A stretch of DNA of 64,000 nucleotides from Ptiloglossa arizonensis (GCF_051014685.1 NC_135055.1:2604001-2668000); one strand, 5' to 3'; shown: positions 46,746 to 57,911, counted from the first letter of the stretch. Numbers and translations are program-made. The notes: a model not told the origin generated them from the letters alone.

Positions 46746-47525
46746 AATGCCCGGAAAATTTGCTCGTTGGATCGTTCTCTAGCATCGAATGCACCCCCAA
46801 TGATGGAACCAGTCCCACGAACACCATCGTTTCTCCATCCACGTTGAAGTTTCCATCGCTTTTCGATCGATCACGCGAAAGCTTTATCTGGAATCGACGA
46901 GGTTACCTTTCCTACAATTGATTGCCGTTCCCGACGAACAATCTGCATGGTAGAAAGTAATGGTCAATCAGCGGTATCGGGGCTCAAATTAAATTTGATT
47001 TCTCGAAGCAGGAGGAACGAGGTCGATGATCCATGGCAGTGAATAGGTAATGACGATCGACGTCGAGGCAAGAGGACGACCCGACCCCCTTCTATACAGA
47101 GACAGAGGGGGTAGGGGGGTTGGTTGGTTCGCGGGGCACACCGAATAATCGATATCCTCGACGCGCGCTTTGTGATCGTTTCGATTTCGATTAACAATGC
47201 AAATCTCTTTCTCCGTCGTTCATTGCGTGGAATAATTCTAAACAATGATTTAGAAAGCGAGCCCTCTCCCCCTCCCCCACCACCTCTGCTTCCACCACAA
47301 GTGCATTGTCGATCGTTTCGCGGATGGGAACATTTTGTCCGTTGGTCCACGAGAAACACAGGGACGAGATTAGATCGTGCATCTCGATCGTTCGATAGAT
47401 CACTCCGCGGATCGATGGATCACGTACCCACCGTTATGCGGACGGATTTCCAACGAATGTCGAGCTACTTATTGGAAAAGACTCCCCTTGTTATTTCGTT
47501 CCGAACGGTGGCGGAATGGCGCGAC
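46746..47525. other. Intronic sequence with overlapping open frames
   Basis: A 155-residue plus frame (47124-47591) and a 131-residue minus frame (46964-47359) overlap. The plus frame contains a proline run from a CCTCCCCC tract near 47265-47285 and no domain. I do not call a gene. Confidence 0.35.
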
Positions 47526-47910
47526 GTTTTTCGTGTCAAAATAGCGGTCGTGTATCTGCATTACAAAAAAAATTCTTTTTTAGCAACGTGAAATTGTTGG
47601 AAAGATTTCTCGAGGTGTTCGATCAAAAAAAACGGTGCACGTTGAAAATTTCTAACACGAGATGTAAAGGTCGGGAAAACGATCATTTCTGAGTTTTCGT
47701 GGAAAGTTTTTGAAGTTTTTCGTGTCAAAATAACGGTCGTGTATCAGAATTTAAAAAAAAAATTTTTTTTAGCAACGTGAGATTGTTGGAAAGATTTCTC
47801 GAGGTGTTCGATCAAAAAAAACGGTGCGCGTTGAAAATTTCTAACACGAGATGTAAAGGTCGGGAAAATGATCATTTCTGAGTTTTCGTTTAAAGTTTTC
47901 GAAGTTTTTG
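47526..47910. repeat. 189-bp tandem duplication
   Basis: CGTGTCAAAATA(G/A)CGGTCGTG starts near 47533 and 47722, and AGCAACGTGA(A/G)ATTGTTGG and CACGAGATGTAAAGGTCGGG follow in both copies. Confidence 0.92.
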
Positions 47911-48303
47911 GATTTGGGTATTTTATTGCGAATTTATTCGTACTTTTTAAATATTTAAAAGAACCTACACCACGTTGATTTTCACAACGAAACTGTTTAA
48001 ATACCTCCCGAACTAATCCAGCGGTGTCAAAATCATCGATCTTGATCTTTCGTAGCACGGTATTAACTTCACAGCTCGCAGTTTCGCGATAATCCAACAT
48101 TAACGGTATAGACACGTGTCTACTTACACGAAGCATACACCAACCACGCCCACTTTTCCGATACGGATGAAATGGAACCCACCTCGCCAACGTATCACGA
48201 CAATTCGAATTTATTGCGCTCACTAATACCTTAAGAAGCTTATTATTCATTGTATGCAACACTATCTCTGACGAGGGAACAGTATACACGCGCACGTAAT
48301 GTA
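47744..48303 (-). CDS. Candidate open frame of about 186 codons, function unknown
   Basis: I do not recognise this protein. Read on the minus strand, a pyrimidine-rich acceptor-like CTTTTTACAG precedes 48303. The frame is then open to a stop at about 47744, through HYVRVYTVPSSEIVLHTM, LARWVPFHPYRKSGRGW and ASCEVNTVLRKIKIDDF. An ATG lies about 20 codons in. The last 55 codons run into the 189-bp duplication, so at most the first 125 or so could be genuine. A weak donor, GAG/GTATTT, lies within it. It sits in the GTPase intron on the same strand, but the two GTPase exons join without it. It may be a pseudogene or a chance frame. Confidence 0.2.
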
Positions 48304-48311
48304 CTGTAAAA

Positions 48312-48429
48312 AGATATCAGCAAATAAAGGTCCAGTTACATCTTTTATCAGTCTCTACTTATGGAGTAATGGATCCGCAAGACTTTTCTTTTCCGTGATC
48401 TCAAGGAAAGCTTCCATCTAAACATACTC
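48312..48429. other. Short spacer
   Basis: Nothing recognised. Confidence 0.4.
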
Positions 48430-49690
48430 GTACACCCGTCTTCGTTGCCTTCAATCGTCTTCATAGTTTTCGTAGTCTTCAATCGTCTTCATAGTTCTCG
48501 TAGTCTTCAATCGTTTTCAATTGCCTTTATAGTCTTTATCGTCTCCAGTTTTCATAGTCTTTAATCTTTATAGTCTTTAGTCTTCATAGTCTTTAGTCTT
48601 CATACTCTTTGGTCTTCATAGTCTTTTGTCTTTATAGTCTTTGCTCTTCATAGTCTTTGTTCTTCATAGTCTTTGGTCTTCATAGTCTTTGGTCTTCATA
48701 GTCTTTGGTCTTCATAGTCTTTGGTCTTCATACTTTCTAATCTTCCTAGACTTCCTAGTCTTCATAGTCTTTAGTCTTCATACTTTCTAATCTTCCTAGA
48801 CTTCCTAGTCTTCATAGTCTTTAGTCTTCATAGTTTCTAATCTTTATAGTTTCTAATTTTTATAGTTTCTAGTCTTCTTACTCTTCCTAGTCTTCCTAGA
48901 CTTCCTAGTCTTCCTAGTCTTCCTAGTCTTCATAGTCTTCATAGTTTCTAGTCTTCATAGTTCTATCTAGGAAATCTAGTCTTCCTAGATTTCCTAGTCT
49001 CCATAGTTTTCCTAGTCTTCATAGTCTTCTTAATCTTCATAGTTTTCCTAGTCTTCATAGTCTTCTTAATCTTCATAGTCTTCTTAATCTTCATAGTCTT
49101 TAAACTTCGTAGTCTTTAGTCTTCCTAGTCTTCAATCTTCTCAGTCCTCTCAGTCTTCTCAGTCCTCTCAGTCCTCTCAGTCCTCTCAGTCCTCTCAGTC
49201 CTCTCAGTCTTCTCAGTCTTCTCAGTCTTCTCAGTCTTCTCAGTCTTCTCAGTCTCCTCAGTCTTCTCAGTCTTCTCAGTCTTCTCAGTCTCCTCAGTCT
49301 TCTCAGTCTTCTCAGTCCTCTCAGTCTTCTCAGTCTCCTCAGTCTTCTCAATCTTCTCAATCTTCTCAATCTTCTCAGCCTTCTCAGTCTTCACAGTCTT
49401 CACAGTCTTCTCAGTCTCCTCAGTCTTCTCAGTCTTCTCAGTCTTCTCAGCCGTCTCAGCCTTCTCAGTCTTCTCAGTTTTCTCAGTCTTCTCAGTCTTC
49501 TCAGTCTTCTCAATCTTCTCAATCTTCTCAATCTTCTCAGCCTTCTCAGTCTTCACAGTCTTCACAGTCTTCACAGTCTTCAGTCTTCACAGTCTTCACA
49601 GTCTTCACAGTCTTCACAGTCTTCACAGTCTTCACAGTCTTCACAGTCTTCGTAGTCTTGAATCGTCCTCAAGCGTCGTCAGTCTTCACA
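48430..49690. repeat. AGTCTTC-based minisatellite passing into a 9-bp array
   Basis: The left part (to about 49130) consists of 12-20 bp units such as CATAGTCTTTGGTCTT. The right part is a 9-bp repeat CTTCTCAGT with TCCTCAGT and TTCACAGT variants. The strand is strongly pyrimidine-rich. Nine bases equal three codons, so minus-strand frames stay open and give monotonous K-T-E or R-R-L tripeptide repeats (49125-49574 and 49100-49369). Two such frames overlap, so neither is credible as a protein. Confidence 0.93.
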
Positions 49691-49694
49691 ATCT

Positions 49695-50690
49695 TCAATC
49701 GTCGTGAAGTAAAAACGACGGTTACTTTTCGCTGGACAACCAGTTGGTCCACCCGCAGATAAGAGGACGAACATTAATTAAAGTATCTTTGTTTTCATCT
49801 CCCGGATGAAAAAGCTACCGCGACGATGGGACACACCTGCCCCGCGCGCGAATTTTTCCGCCGGCGGACATCCGCGAGCTCTCCGCCGTCATAGCTTATG
49901 CATCCACGGGCGTGCACGGCAATTATTATGGCAAGGTAGCCTGCCATGAGTTATGGGAGAGATCTGCATTCTGCAAGGCCCTCCCCATAGGCTCTATTTC
50001 ATATCGAGTGTTTAAATCTCCGCCCTCTTCGGGCCGGCGCTGCCTCGTGTCTCTCTCTCTCGGTATATTTCTGTAACCGCTAGAATGCCCTCGAGATCTC
50101 GCCGTATCTCGCGAGGCGCCATGATTAAGATTTTTCCCTGAGTACCCTTGAATTAGAGCCTCGGTTATCGATGCCCCGCGACTATTTTCGCGGCGCGGTT
50201 TCCGTCCTTTTCTTTCGCTCTGTTAAGGCCAATTCCCACCGACGCGTAGCGGTTTAATTCCGTGTGCGGCGATCGCGAAAATAATCCAACGATTTTTCTT
50301 GGGAAAATGTTCGGTAGAGAATTTTCTCGGTTTTTCGAACGGTCCTTGGGTCTTTTTTGTGTAACAAATTTTCGTTTCGTAACTCTTCTTAAATTTATGC
50401 GTAGCACATTGTAAAAATAATCGAATGATTTTATGTTGAAAAGTGAGTATATACACTTGGAGAAATCGAGGATGGTATTCCCATTTGTTACCAAGTAATT
50501 TTGTATGACACAGGTGACCAGCAGAAAGGCCTGTTAACAAGGCGGAAATAGGGGAAAATGTTTAACAATATTCTAGGATTAATCTTTACGTATTGTGGAG
50601 TTAATAAGAAACCATTGTTGTATTATGGTAGTCTACATTGAACGTTTCGGAAGATTCGAATTGTTTTGTCGTGTGGAGTAACGGCAAGTC
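49695..50690. other. Intronic sequence with a CpG-rich patch
   Basis: About 49790-50230 is GC-richer. Overlapping minus frames at 50165-50540 have no domain. No gene recognised. Confidence 0.4.
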
Positions 50691-50692
50691 AT

Positions 50693-51640
50693 GAAAATTG
50701 AATTCGAATCTTCGAATTTTCCTGTATTCGAATTCTCAACAATTCGAATTTTCCTGTAATCGAATACTTTACAGTTTGAATATTCCTGTATTCGAATTCT
50801 CGACGGTTCGAATTTTCCTGTATTCGAATACTTTATCATTTGAATTTTCTCGTGTACGAATACTTGACGATTCAAATTTTCCTGTATTCGAATACTTTGC
50901 CGTTTGGATTTTCCTGTATTAAAATATTTGACGGTTCGAATTTTCCTGTATTCGAATACTCGACGGTTCGAATTTTCCTGTATTCGAATGCTCGACAGTT
51001 CGAATTTTCCTGTAATCGAATACTTTACAGTTTGAATATTCCTGTATTCGAATTCTCGACGGTTCGAATTTTCCTGTATTCGAATACTTTATCATTTGAA
51101 TTTTTCTGTATTCGAATTCTTTAGCGTTTGAACTTTCCTGTATTCGAATACTTGACGGTTCAAATTTTCCTGTATTTGAATGGTCGACGGTTCGAATTTT
51201 CCTGTATTCGAATACTTTATCATTTGAATTTTCCTGTATTCGAATTCTTTACCGTTTGAACTTTCCTGTATTCGAATACTTTGCCGTTTGGATTTTCCTG
51301 TATTAAAATATTTGACGGTTCGAATTTTCCTGTATTCGAATACTCGACGGTTCGAATTTTTGTATATTCGAATACTTTATTATTTGAATTTTCCTGTATT
51401 CGAATACTTTATCATTTGAATTTTCCTGTATTCGAATACTTTATCATTTGAATTTTCCTGTATTCGAATTCTTTACAGTTTGAATTTTCCTGTATTCGAA
51501 TATTTTGCCGTTTGGATTTTCCTATATTAAAATATTTAACGATTCGAATTTTCCTGTATTGGAATACTCGACGGTTCGAATTTTCCTTAATTCGAATACT
51601 CGACGGTTCGAATTTTCCCGTATTCGAATATTTGAAGTTA
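50693..51640. repeat. Minisatellite with the palindrome GTATTCGAATAC
   Basis: Units of about 30-33 bp of the form TTCGAATTTTCCTGTATTCGAATAC then T(T/G)TA or TCGACGG. The 12-bp GTATTCGAATAC is a perfect palindrome and recurs in most units. Blocks of several units are themselves repeated (for example near 50750-50830 and 51010-51090). Frames of 74-94 residues on both strands are by-products of the array. Confidence 0.93.
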
Positions 51641-51644
51641 TTTG

Positions 51645-52520
51645 TACACACAGATTAAAAATTTCTAATAAATAATATCGCACCGAATGCGACTCGGAAA
51701 ATAGACTCGTGAACGTTACGCTGCGTAATAAATTGCTCGAATCGACACTAACGATTCAGCGATTCATTTTTCCATCTGACAGTGACAGCGCCAGTGGGAA
51801 TCGGCCTTTACTCTCTCTTTTTGCTCTGAATGCGCGAGTCGTTAAGCGATTACGAGGAAACCCGGCGCGAAGAGCGCCTCGCGTCCGCCACGCAGTTGGA
51901 AGCGACGCGCGATAAAAATCCTGTCCGCTCGATCGCCTGTCGGAGTGCGCCGCGACGTGGATGCTAGATCGGTCTTCCTTTTGCCGCGATTTTCCCTCCG
52001 CTAGCGATTAACTGCTGCTGAGTTTTACAGCGAGAGCAGTGCTTTCGTGAGCGGTGGAAAAAATCGCGAACAGAACACGTCGACGATTGAGATGTAGCGC
52101 TCGCGTGTTCGAGTTAACCGGCTGCTAGGTTTCTCTTCCCCTTCCGACGTGGCTTCATTGCAACCATGTGAAACTCGGTTGCAAAGAGGCTCCGCGAAAC
52201 AATGGTATAATCATACGTTTGTCGGTTCTTTCGCTAACGGTGTCGGTCGCGGGAGCAGATTGTGTTTAACGTTATTCTCGTTTAAGCGACTAAAATAATG
52301 GGTTCTGGAATTCAAGGTGGTACGACTGACAGTTTTTGAGGCCAGGGGGCTTTTTTTCTGCACGAACTCGTGATCCGTGGAGACTTCAGTTCTTTGATAT
52401 TGTGGGAAATTTCACGATCGAAATGGGACATCTTCTGAACAAGTTGAAGTGCACTATTGATAAAAAAATGAACGATAAAGTTCTGGTACAGTCGAGTATC
52501 GACCAAAGTTGGTACTCTGT
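51645..52520. other. CpG-rich to mixed intronic spacer
   Basis: About 51700-52150 is CpG-rich. Short frames at 51709-51915 and 52312-52566 have no domain. This unique sequence separates two patches of the same minisatellite. Confidence 0.4.
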
Positions 52521-52529
52521 GGAATCTTT

Positions 52530-52735
52530 TTGTATTCGAATTTCTTTGTATTCGAATACCTGACAATTCGGATTTTTCTGTGTTCGAATACCCGACAAGT
52601 CGAATTTTTCTGTACTCGAATACTTGACAATTCGAATTTTCGGTATTCGAATATTCGATCGTTCGAATTTTCCTCTGTTCAAATACCTAATAATTCGAAC
52701 TGTACACTGCTCAAATATCTGAATATTTGCAGTAT
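52530..52735. repeat. Second patch of the TATTCGAATAC minisatellite
   Basis: TTTGTATTCGAATTTCTTTG, TGTGTTCGAATACC and CTCGAATACTTGACAATTCG continue the motif of the 50.7-51.6 kb array, with more divergence, after a gap of about 900 bp. Confidence 0.82.
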
Positions 52736-53720
52736 TAATTAATGGTATGACACAGACTGTACCGAGTTCTTTAAAATCATTGTTTTTTTAAATGGTAACA
52801 TTTGAAACCTGAATTGAAAGTTTAACATTTGAAGAACTATGAAATATTCGAATAGTTCCCAGCCTATTGTTCACTACAATATTAAGTAAGTACTAGGTCT
52901 TGAAAGGTTGTTTCTATAGACACTGATATTTTCTACCCCGTGGCCAATTCTCCTATTGCTTATTGGAACAGGAGAAACAGAGTGTAACAAAATGAAATAA
53001 AGAAGCACACGAGTAAGAGGGGTCAGATTCGAAGTAGATTAGGAGGACAGGTAAACAAGAGAGGAGATAATGGAAAAATAGAAATGACAAGCGACCAATA
53101 AAGGTCGAAAAATCAATGCCAACAACTTGAAACACTTTCTGTAATATAGTGTGTCCTATTTTGTGTTCAAAGATTCAAAACATTGGAATCTATCGAGCTT
53201 ACGATTATACCTTGTACGTTGAAAATAATATTGGTAATCAGTTGTATCCGTTTCCTAAATACATATTCTTTACGCACTTTATCATGCCATACTATTAAAT
53301 TTAAAAAAAGACTTACATATGTACGTGAGAATACAAGTGATTCAACAGGGTGTAGTCGAGCCTACTGTGGCGGGGGTAACAACTCGATGGCCTTGAGCGG
53401 CCAATTTATCCTGTCACGGTAGTTACGACATTAATTTCCTAGTAAAAGTAGCGGTACATCTCGAGAATGATCAATTGTGCATCCGATCGCGATTCAATGC
53501 TGCCACAATATACTGGGTGGAGTGTAATTAATGGTACTGTCGATAAGGAAATAATATCTCGTGAAAAAAAGGGTCAAAAATCAAGTTTGATAGTTTTAAA
53601 GAAAACTGAATATCCACCGTGTATGCATATCGAACAAAATAATGTATATAAACAATAATAATAATTTTATTAGTTACAAATATGAACGGTCAGTTTTGCT
53701 TAATTTTCAATAATCTAACG
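52736..53720. other. AT-rich intronic sequence
   Basis: No gene recognised. Short frames at 52953-53135 (minus), 53183-53422 and 53467-53658 (plus) have no domain. Confidence 0.45.
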
Positions 53721-53721
53721 T

Positions 53722-54395
53722 ACTGTTATTCGATAAGAGCACATCTATTTTCGCACTTTGTATCGCTGTTCTATAAGAGATTGTCTTCTACCTTCACACT
53801 TTGTATCGCTATTCGATAACAGCACGTTTTTTTATCTTCATACTTTGCATCACTATTCGATAAGAGTACATCTTCTATTTTCACACTTTGTATTGCTATT
53901 CGATAAAAGATCGTCTTCTATCTTCACATTTTGTATCATTATTCGATAGTATCATGTTTCCTTATCTCCACACTTTGTATCACTATTCGATAAGAGATCG
54001 TCTTCTATCTTCACACTTTGTATCACTATTCGATAAGAAATCGTCTTCTATCTTCACACTTTGTATCACTATTCGATAAGAAATCGTCTTCTATCTTCAC
54101 ACTTTGTATCACTATTCGATAAGAAATCGTCTTCTATCTTCACACTTTGTATCGCTATTCGATAACAGGACGTTTTTTTATCTTCACACTTTGTACCGCT
54201 ATTCGATAACAGGACGTTTTTTTATCTTCACACTCTGTATCTCTATTCGATAAGAGCACATCTACTATTTTCGCGCTTTGTATTGCTATTCGATAACAGC
54301 TCGTCTTCTATCTTCACACTTTGTATCGTTATTCGATAACAGCTCGTCTTTTATCCTCACACTTTGTATCGCAATTCGATAAGAGCGTGTCTTCG
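53722..54395. repeat. 43-bp minisatellite
   Basis: Units of the form TATTCGATAAGA(G/A)ATCGTC plus TTCTATCTTCACACTTTGTATC. CACTATTCG falls at 54024, 54067 and 54110 in the most regular part. Variants with CACGTTTTTTTATC occur near 53820 and 54170. Confidence 0.92.
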
Positions 54396-54399
54396 AATT

Positions 54400-56110
54400 T
54401 CTTCAATGCAACTCAGCGATGATACCCGTTACCAACGATAATTCACATCCACGATCTGTTTCGTAACTCGCGGATACCGCGGAGCAATCTCGAAACTTTT
54501 GAACGACAGTGTACCCGCAGCACTCGTGTATTCCGCGCCGTAGATGGAATCCGTAGATTCGCGGGGCGGAAATTTTGAGTAACCTGCGAGCGAAGCACTC
54601 CCACGTGACTCAGCCTTGCCGTTGGGCGCCCCATAGAACCGGCGCGCGGACAATCGCGTTATCTATTGCCCCGCATTATTTCAATCTGCGCGTCGCGGAT
54701 CTCGCGGCGCGCGGAGAATTCAATTTCCTCCGAGCTACACCGGCCGGTGTCATTCACTTCACGAGACAGTACAATGGTCCATTTCATAGATCGCTTTCGT
54801 TAATCGCGCTACCAGACTCGCCGTTATTACCGTCCCTCGAAAACACAGTACGGGTTACGTGAACGCCTTTTCATTAGGCCACTTCTGTCTCGACGTGGAC
54901 GCTGATTCGTTCGTTTCACGGACCGTGAGAATTTTCGTCCGATTGTAATTTACCAGTACCCGCCTCAAAGGCTTAGCAAACATGACCCCATCAGAGTCTC
55001 TTCCACGTGAACTGTACCAATTCGATACCGGAGTGCAAGCTTCAGTCATCCCTTTTGATGTAGAAGAGACCTTTCTAAATCTCTACTGGCTCTGCAGATC
55101 GGTACCTGAGCTGATAGAGCAACTCACAGGTGGAGGTGTTTGCTATTTCTAGTCCAAGTCACAGGCTATACCACTGCCTACAATAAATTCGATCCAGGGA
55201 TTGAAAGATCAACCTCCTTGTGGACTGCATCAGAACCTCGTGGTATTAGTTAGTACTAATGGTAGAGTTATCGCATTATTATGCTCCCCATTGAGGGTTT
55301 TACACCCCTCGGCATGGGTGGGCCAACTTGGATGCATGGGGTCGTCACTCCCCAAAGGATTCCGATCACCGACTCTGTCGGGTGGCTCGGTATCCCTCCT
55401 GTGCTGGGGTTGTAAGAATGCAGGATATTAAGAGGGTATTCAAAAAACTCAATTTTTTCTTTTTATTTCATTTTTTACCGTGTATGACTTTAAAAATATG
55501 CAGAACCATTTTCTTCAATTTATGAAAACGATGTAGAGGTTTCAATGTACAGTCCTGCTACGTGTGAAATTGATAAGAGAAACTTTAAATGCGCTTTCCT
55601 CAAAATGTTACTTTTTAAACTACCATGATATCTCAAGATCTACTTGACCGATTTACTTCATATTTGGAGAGAATCTTCAGTAGATATGCCCTTATCACCG
55701 GAACTCGAGATTCTTAAAAATATTGAGTTTTACTATTTTTTTTTAACATCCTAAACGCCAAATAAAGCTAGAAAATATAAATTCAGAATTTAAAGTTTCG
55801 CCATTTGTTTATTTATCGAGATTTGAACTTTTCCCTAGTTCCTGCTACAACTATAATACATCCTTCCTAATGAAGATACTTTCTCACCCTCTGTTTCTGA
55901 TCAACGGATCGACCGGAATCGTGGAAGCCAATGAAACATATTTCTTAGAAAACCCTGATTGAACAAGTAGCTACAACTTCAATAATTTTTAACATTTCTG
56001 GTTGAAAAAAATACTGTATGTACCAATGAGATGGTTAAACATATCTGGAAAATCTCACTACAAAGTAGCCTACCTACCACCGATGAAAAAATATCATAAA
56101 CGGAACCGAA
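54400..56110. other. Intronic sequence, CpG-rich then AT-rich; possible old dispersed repeat
   Basis: About 54440-54900 is CpG-rich with overlapping frames on both strands. The segment 55060-55435 has an even composition unlike its neighbours. It includes GAGGGTTTTACACCCCTCGG and CATGGGTGGG near 55291-55322, a motif pair also seen near 29526-29552. It may be a decayed retroelement or SINE, but no coding domain or poly-A tail was seen. The rest is AT-rich. Confidence 0.35.
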
Positions 56111-56119
56111 AAAATGACA

Positions 56120-56690
56120 GTCTAGAGAGCAATCTAGTTCGCCCGCCGGACGATATTCATATTCCCGCGAGTTGCGCGCGCCGCCGACCGTTGACCGATG
56201 CGCGCGTTCGCGCGTATAATAGGCCGCGATTTACAATCGCGACCAAGCCTAGGACTTCGTCTCGGTTTTCACTTTGGTAAATAATAGAGATCGCTCGATT
56301 TCACCTTCTCGTTTTCTGACGAATGTATTACGTTAAGTCCTGCCTACCTGCTCGCCGCCGCGATCAATTTACGATTCTCCGCGCGCGGCGAGGATTTCGC
56401 GCGCTCTCCTGTTGCGCGACCTGCGCACTAGGTGCAGGCTTTCGCTTCATCCTGGCGCGCGTCGAGTTAATATTCCGCGACTGTTTCGTGGGTGAATGTC
56501 GTCTAGTGTACGGTAATTTCCGCTTTCGACTAATCGGTTTTACGCTGGATGTAAGCAACCGAGTTCATCACCCCCGTAGCTCGCATTCGTTCTAACCATT
56601 GACGACGTAACGAAAAATTCGAAATCGAAATTTTTATATTTGTCGTCGTATCCCCGCGAAAATGGTATCAACGGATCGGTGAGGCTCTCC
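56120..56690. other. CpG-rich island upstream of a small open frame
   Basis: Strong CpG enrichment with GCGCGC runs at 56176-56210 and 56378-56460. It ends just before the ATG at 56693, so it could be a promoter and 5' leader for that frame. This is inference from position only. Confidence 0.35.
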
Positions 56691-56692
56691 CG

Positions 56693-56742
56693 ATGAAAAT
56701 GACTCCAAACATGACCATATTCGGAGCATTTTTAATTACAGT
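56693..56742 (+). CDS. Candidate small membrane peptide, exon 1
   Basis: The ATG at 56693 follows a CpG-rich island. It encodes MKMTPNMTIFGAFLITV up to a strong donor (ACAGT/GTGAGT) after 56742, in phase 2. A matching acceptor (ATTGTTTTTGTACAG) lies before 57049. The joined frame has 32 codons plus a stop, with one hydrophobic segment at about residues 8-22 and a basic tail. A signal peptide of a longer protein is an alternative, since the alternative AG two bases downstream would open a longer frame (to about 57300). I do not recognise a family. The gene would be nested in the GTPase intron on the opposite strand. Confidence 0.3.
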
Positions 56743-56930
56743 GTGAGTGGAATTTTTTTTTAATATTTACGTAAAAGTAATTTAAACGAGGTCGTGTTCG
56801 GACTCGATTTGATCGAGAGAACCTTGCCAATCGTTCGATAATACTCGTGAAGATATCTTATTGTAATCAAAAATATATAGAATTCTTTTCGAGAGAAAAA
56901 ATTTATTTTTAATCCGTTGACTATAATTTA

Positions 56931-57011
56931 ATAAAATGTTTATACACTCTAAAAAAATTGTGTTTCATTTTCACCAAAAAAAAAAACTAAATGACTTTCC
57001 GAACAATCTAA
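56931..57011 (-). mobile_element. Mariner-derived MITE, copy 4 (truncated)
   Basis: It carries AATTTAATAAAATGTTTATA, TGTGTTTCATTTTCACC and ACTTTCCGAACAATCTAA followed by TA, in the same reverse orientation as copy 2. The roughly 50 bp forming the other end, including its inverted repeat, are missing. It sits inside the putative intron of the small peptide gene. Confidence 0.82.
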
Positions 57012-57048
57012 TATTATTTACCGAAAAATAAATATTGTTTTTGTACAG

Positions 57049-57097
57049 AGCTTCAATATTAAGCCTCCGGAAACAGACATCAATTTTTATGGAATAG
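57049..57097 (+). CDS. Candidate small membrane peptide, exon 2
   Basis: It begins after a good acceptor (TTTTTGTACAG). With the last two bases of the 56693 exon it reads VASILSLRKQTSIFME and a TAG stop at 57095-57097. Together the exons give a 32-residue peptide with a single hydrophobic segment and a LRKQ boundary, as in many small single-pass membrane proteins. Only splice-site quality and the frame support it. Confidence 0.28.
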
Positions 57098-57099
57098 AT

Positions 57100-57837
57100 T
57101 TTGCCTTAGTGATTGACACGCCGAGTACATGTAATGCAAGATTCGCTGGTTGTTTCTCTCTCTCACTCTCTCTCGCTCACTCTCGGTGTATCCCCTTCAC
57201 TTTTCTCGTTAGACGGTACACGTTACTTAATCCGCTTTCAAGTGTACCGGTGAACCCGATTTTGTCACTTGAAAGCAGAAATTACTATAGGTTTGCTTGA
57301 AGCCAATTGCCTTGTAATGACAAGTCATATTCACCGTGCATATTATGGTTCGAATCGTGCACGAATCGTATTCATAGTGCATAACATCAGTACACTGTCG
57401 TCAGTTTTCAATCTTTATGACAGGTGGACATATAGCACGTGCATACTGCAATTTAATGACTTTGTGCTTCGTCGATTATCTACTTTATATCTTATCTCGA
57501 AAAGAATACTAAATGTGTCTCCTTTACACACCGGATGACCCTTAAAAAGCGTCTATCATTTCACGATAAGGATATGATAATAACTTATTATCGCATCGAA
57601 TGCTGCTACTAATTTCTAACACGCTCTTATCGAGAGTATAAACGAAAATGATTCATAGAATGCCTAAGATTGTGTTCCGAGAATAATCAAACACAAGGAG
57701 AGCTCCGTATATGAGACATCGAGCATTGTTTATAGTTTAGTCGCGTGGCAAGTGTGTAAAACTACCATTAAAAGACAAACTCGCTATAATGTAAGAGCAG
57801 TCAAGATCGAATATTGCATGCTCCAGAAAAATGAATT
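57100..57837. other. Intronic sequence, no gene recognised
   Basis: A CTCTCTCTCACTCTC microsatellite-like run lies at about 57155-57185. Frames at 57109-57300 and 57269-57538 have no domain. A T5 tract, read on the minus strand at 57826-57830, follows the tRNA-like sequence. Confidence 0.4.
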
Positions 57838-57911
57838 TGGCCCACGAGGGGATTGAACCTACGACCTTTAGGTTATTAGCACCACGCTTTAACCAACTAA
57901 GCTAATGGACC
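57838..57911 (-). tRNA. tRNA-Ile(AAT)-like sequence, probably a pseudogene
   Basis: Read on the minus strand it begins GGTCCATTAGCTTAGTTGG and has the anticodon loop CTAATAA (anticodon AAT), a GGTTCAATCC B-box and the 3' end GTGGGCCA with discriminator A. The length is 74 nt. The acceptor stem (seven pairs, two G-U) and D stem (four pairs) are intact. The anticodon stem has two mismatches plus a G-U pair, and the T stem has two mismatches. A T5 stretch about 7 nt downstream could end Pol III transcription. The match to tRNA-Ile is clear. The broken stems suggest a pseudogene or the head of a tRNA-derived SINE. Confidence 0.75.

Noticed and set aside
47124..47591. 155-residue plus-strand frame
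   Set aside because: It overlaps a 131-residue minus frame and has no domain or splice context. The proline run comes from a C-rich tract.
49125..49574. Minus-strand frame of lysine-glutamate-threonine repeats
   Set aside because: It is produced by the 9-bp array. A second minus frame (49100-49369) reads the same bases as arginine-leucine repeats.
57040..57300. Longer reading of the 57-kb frame through SFNIKPPETDINFYG
   Set aside because: It needs the second AG of the acceptor, and the frame runs into a CTCT microsatellite-like tract. Kept only as an alternative to the 32-residue peptide.
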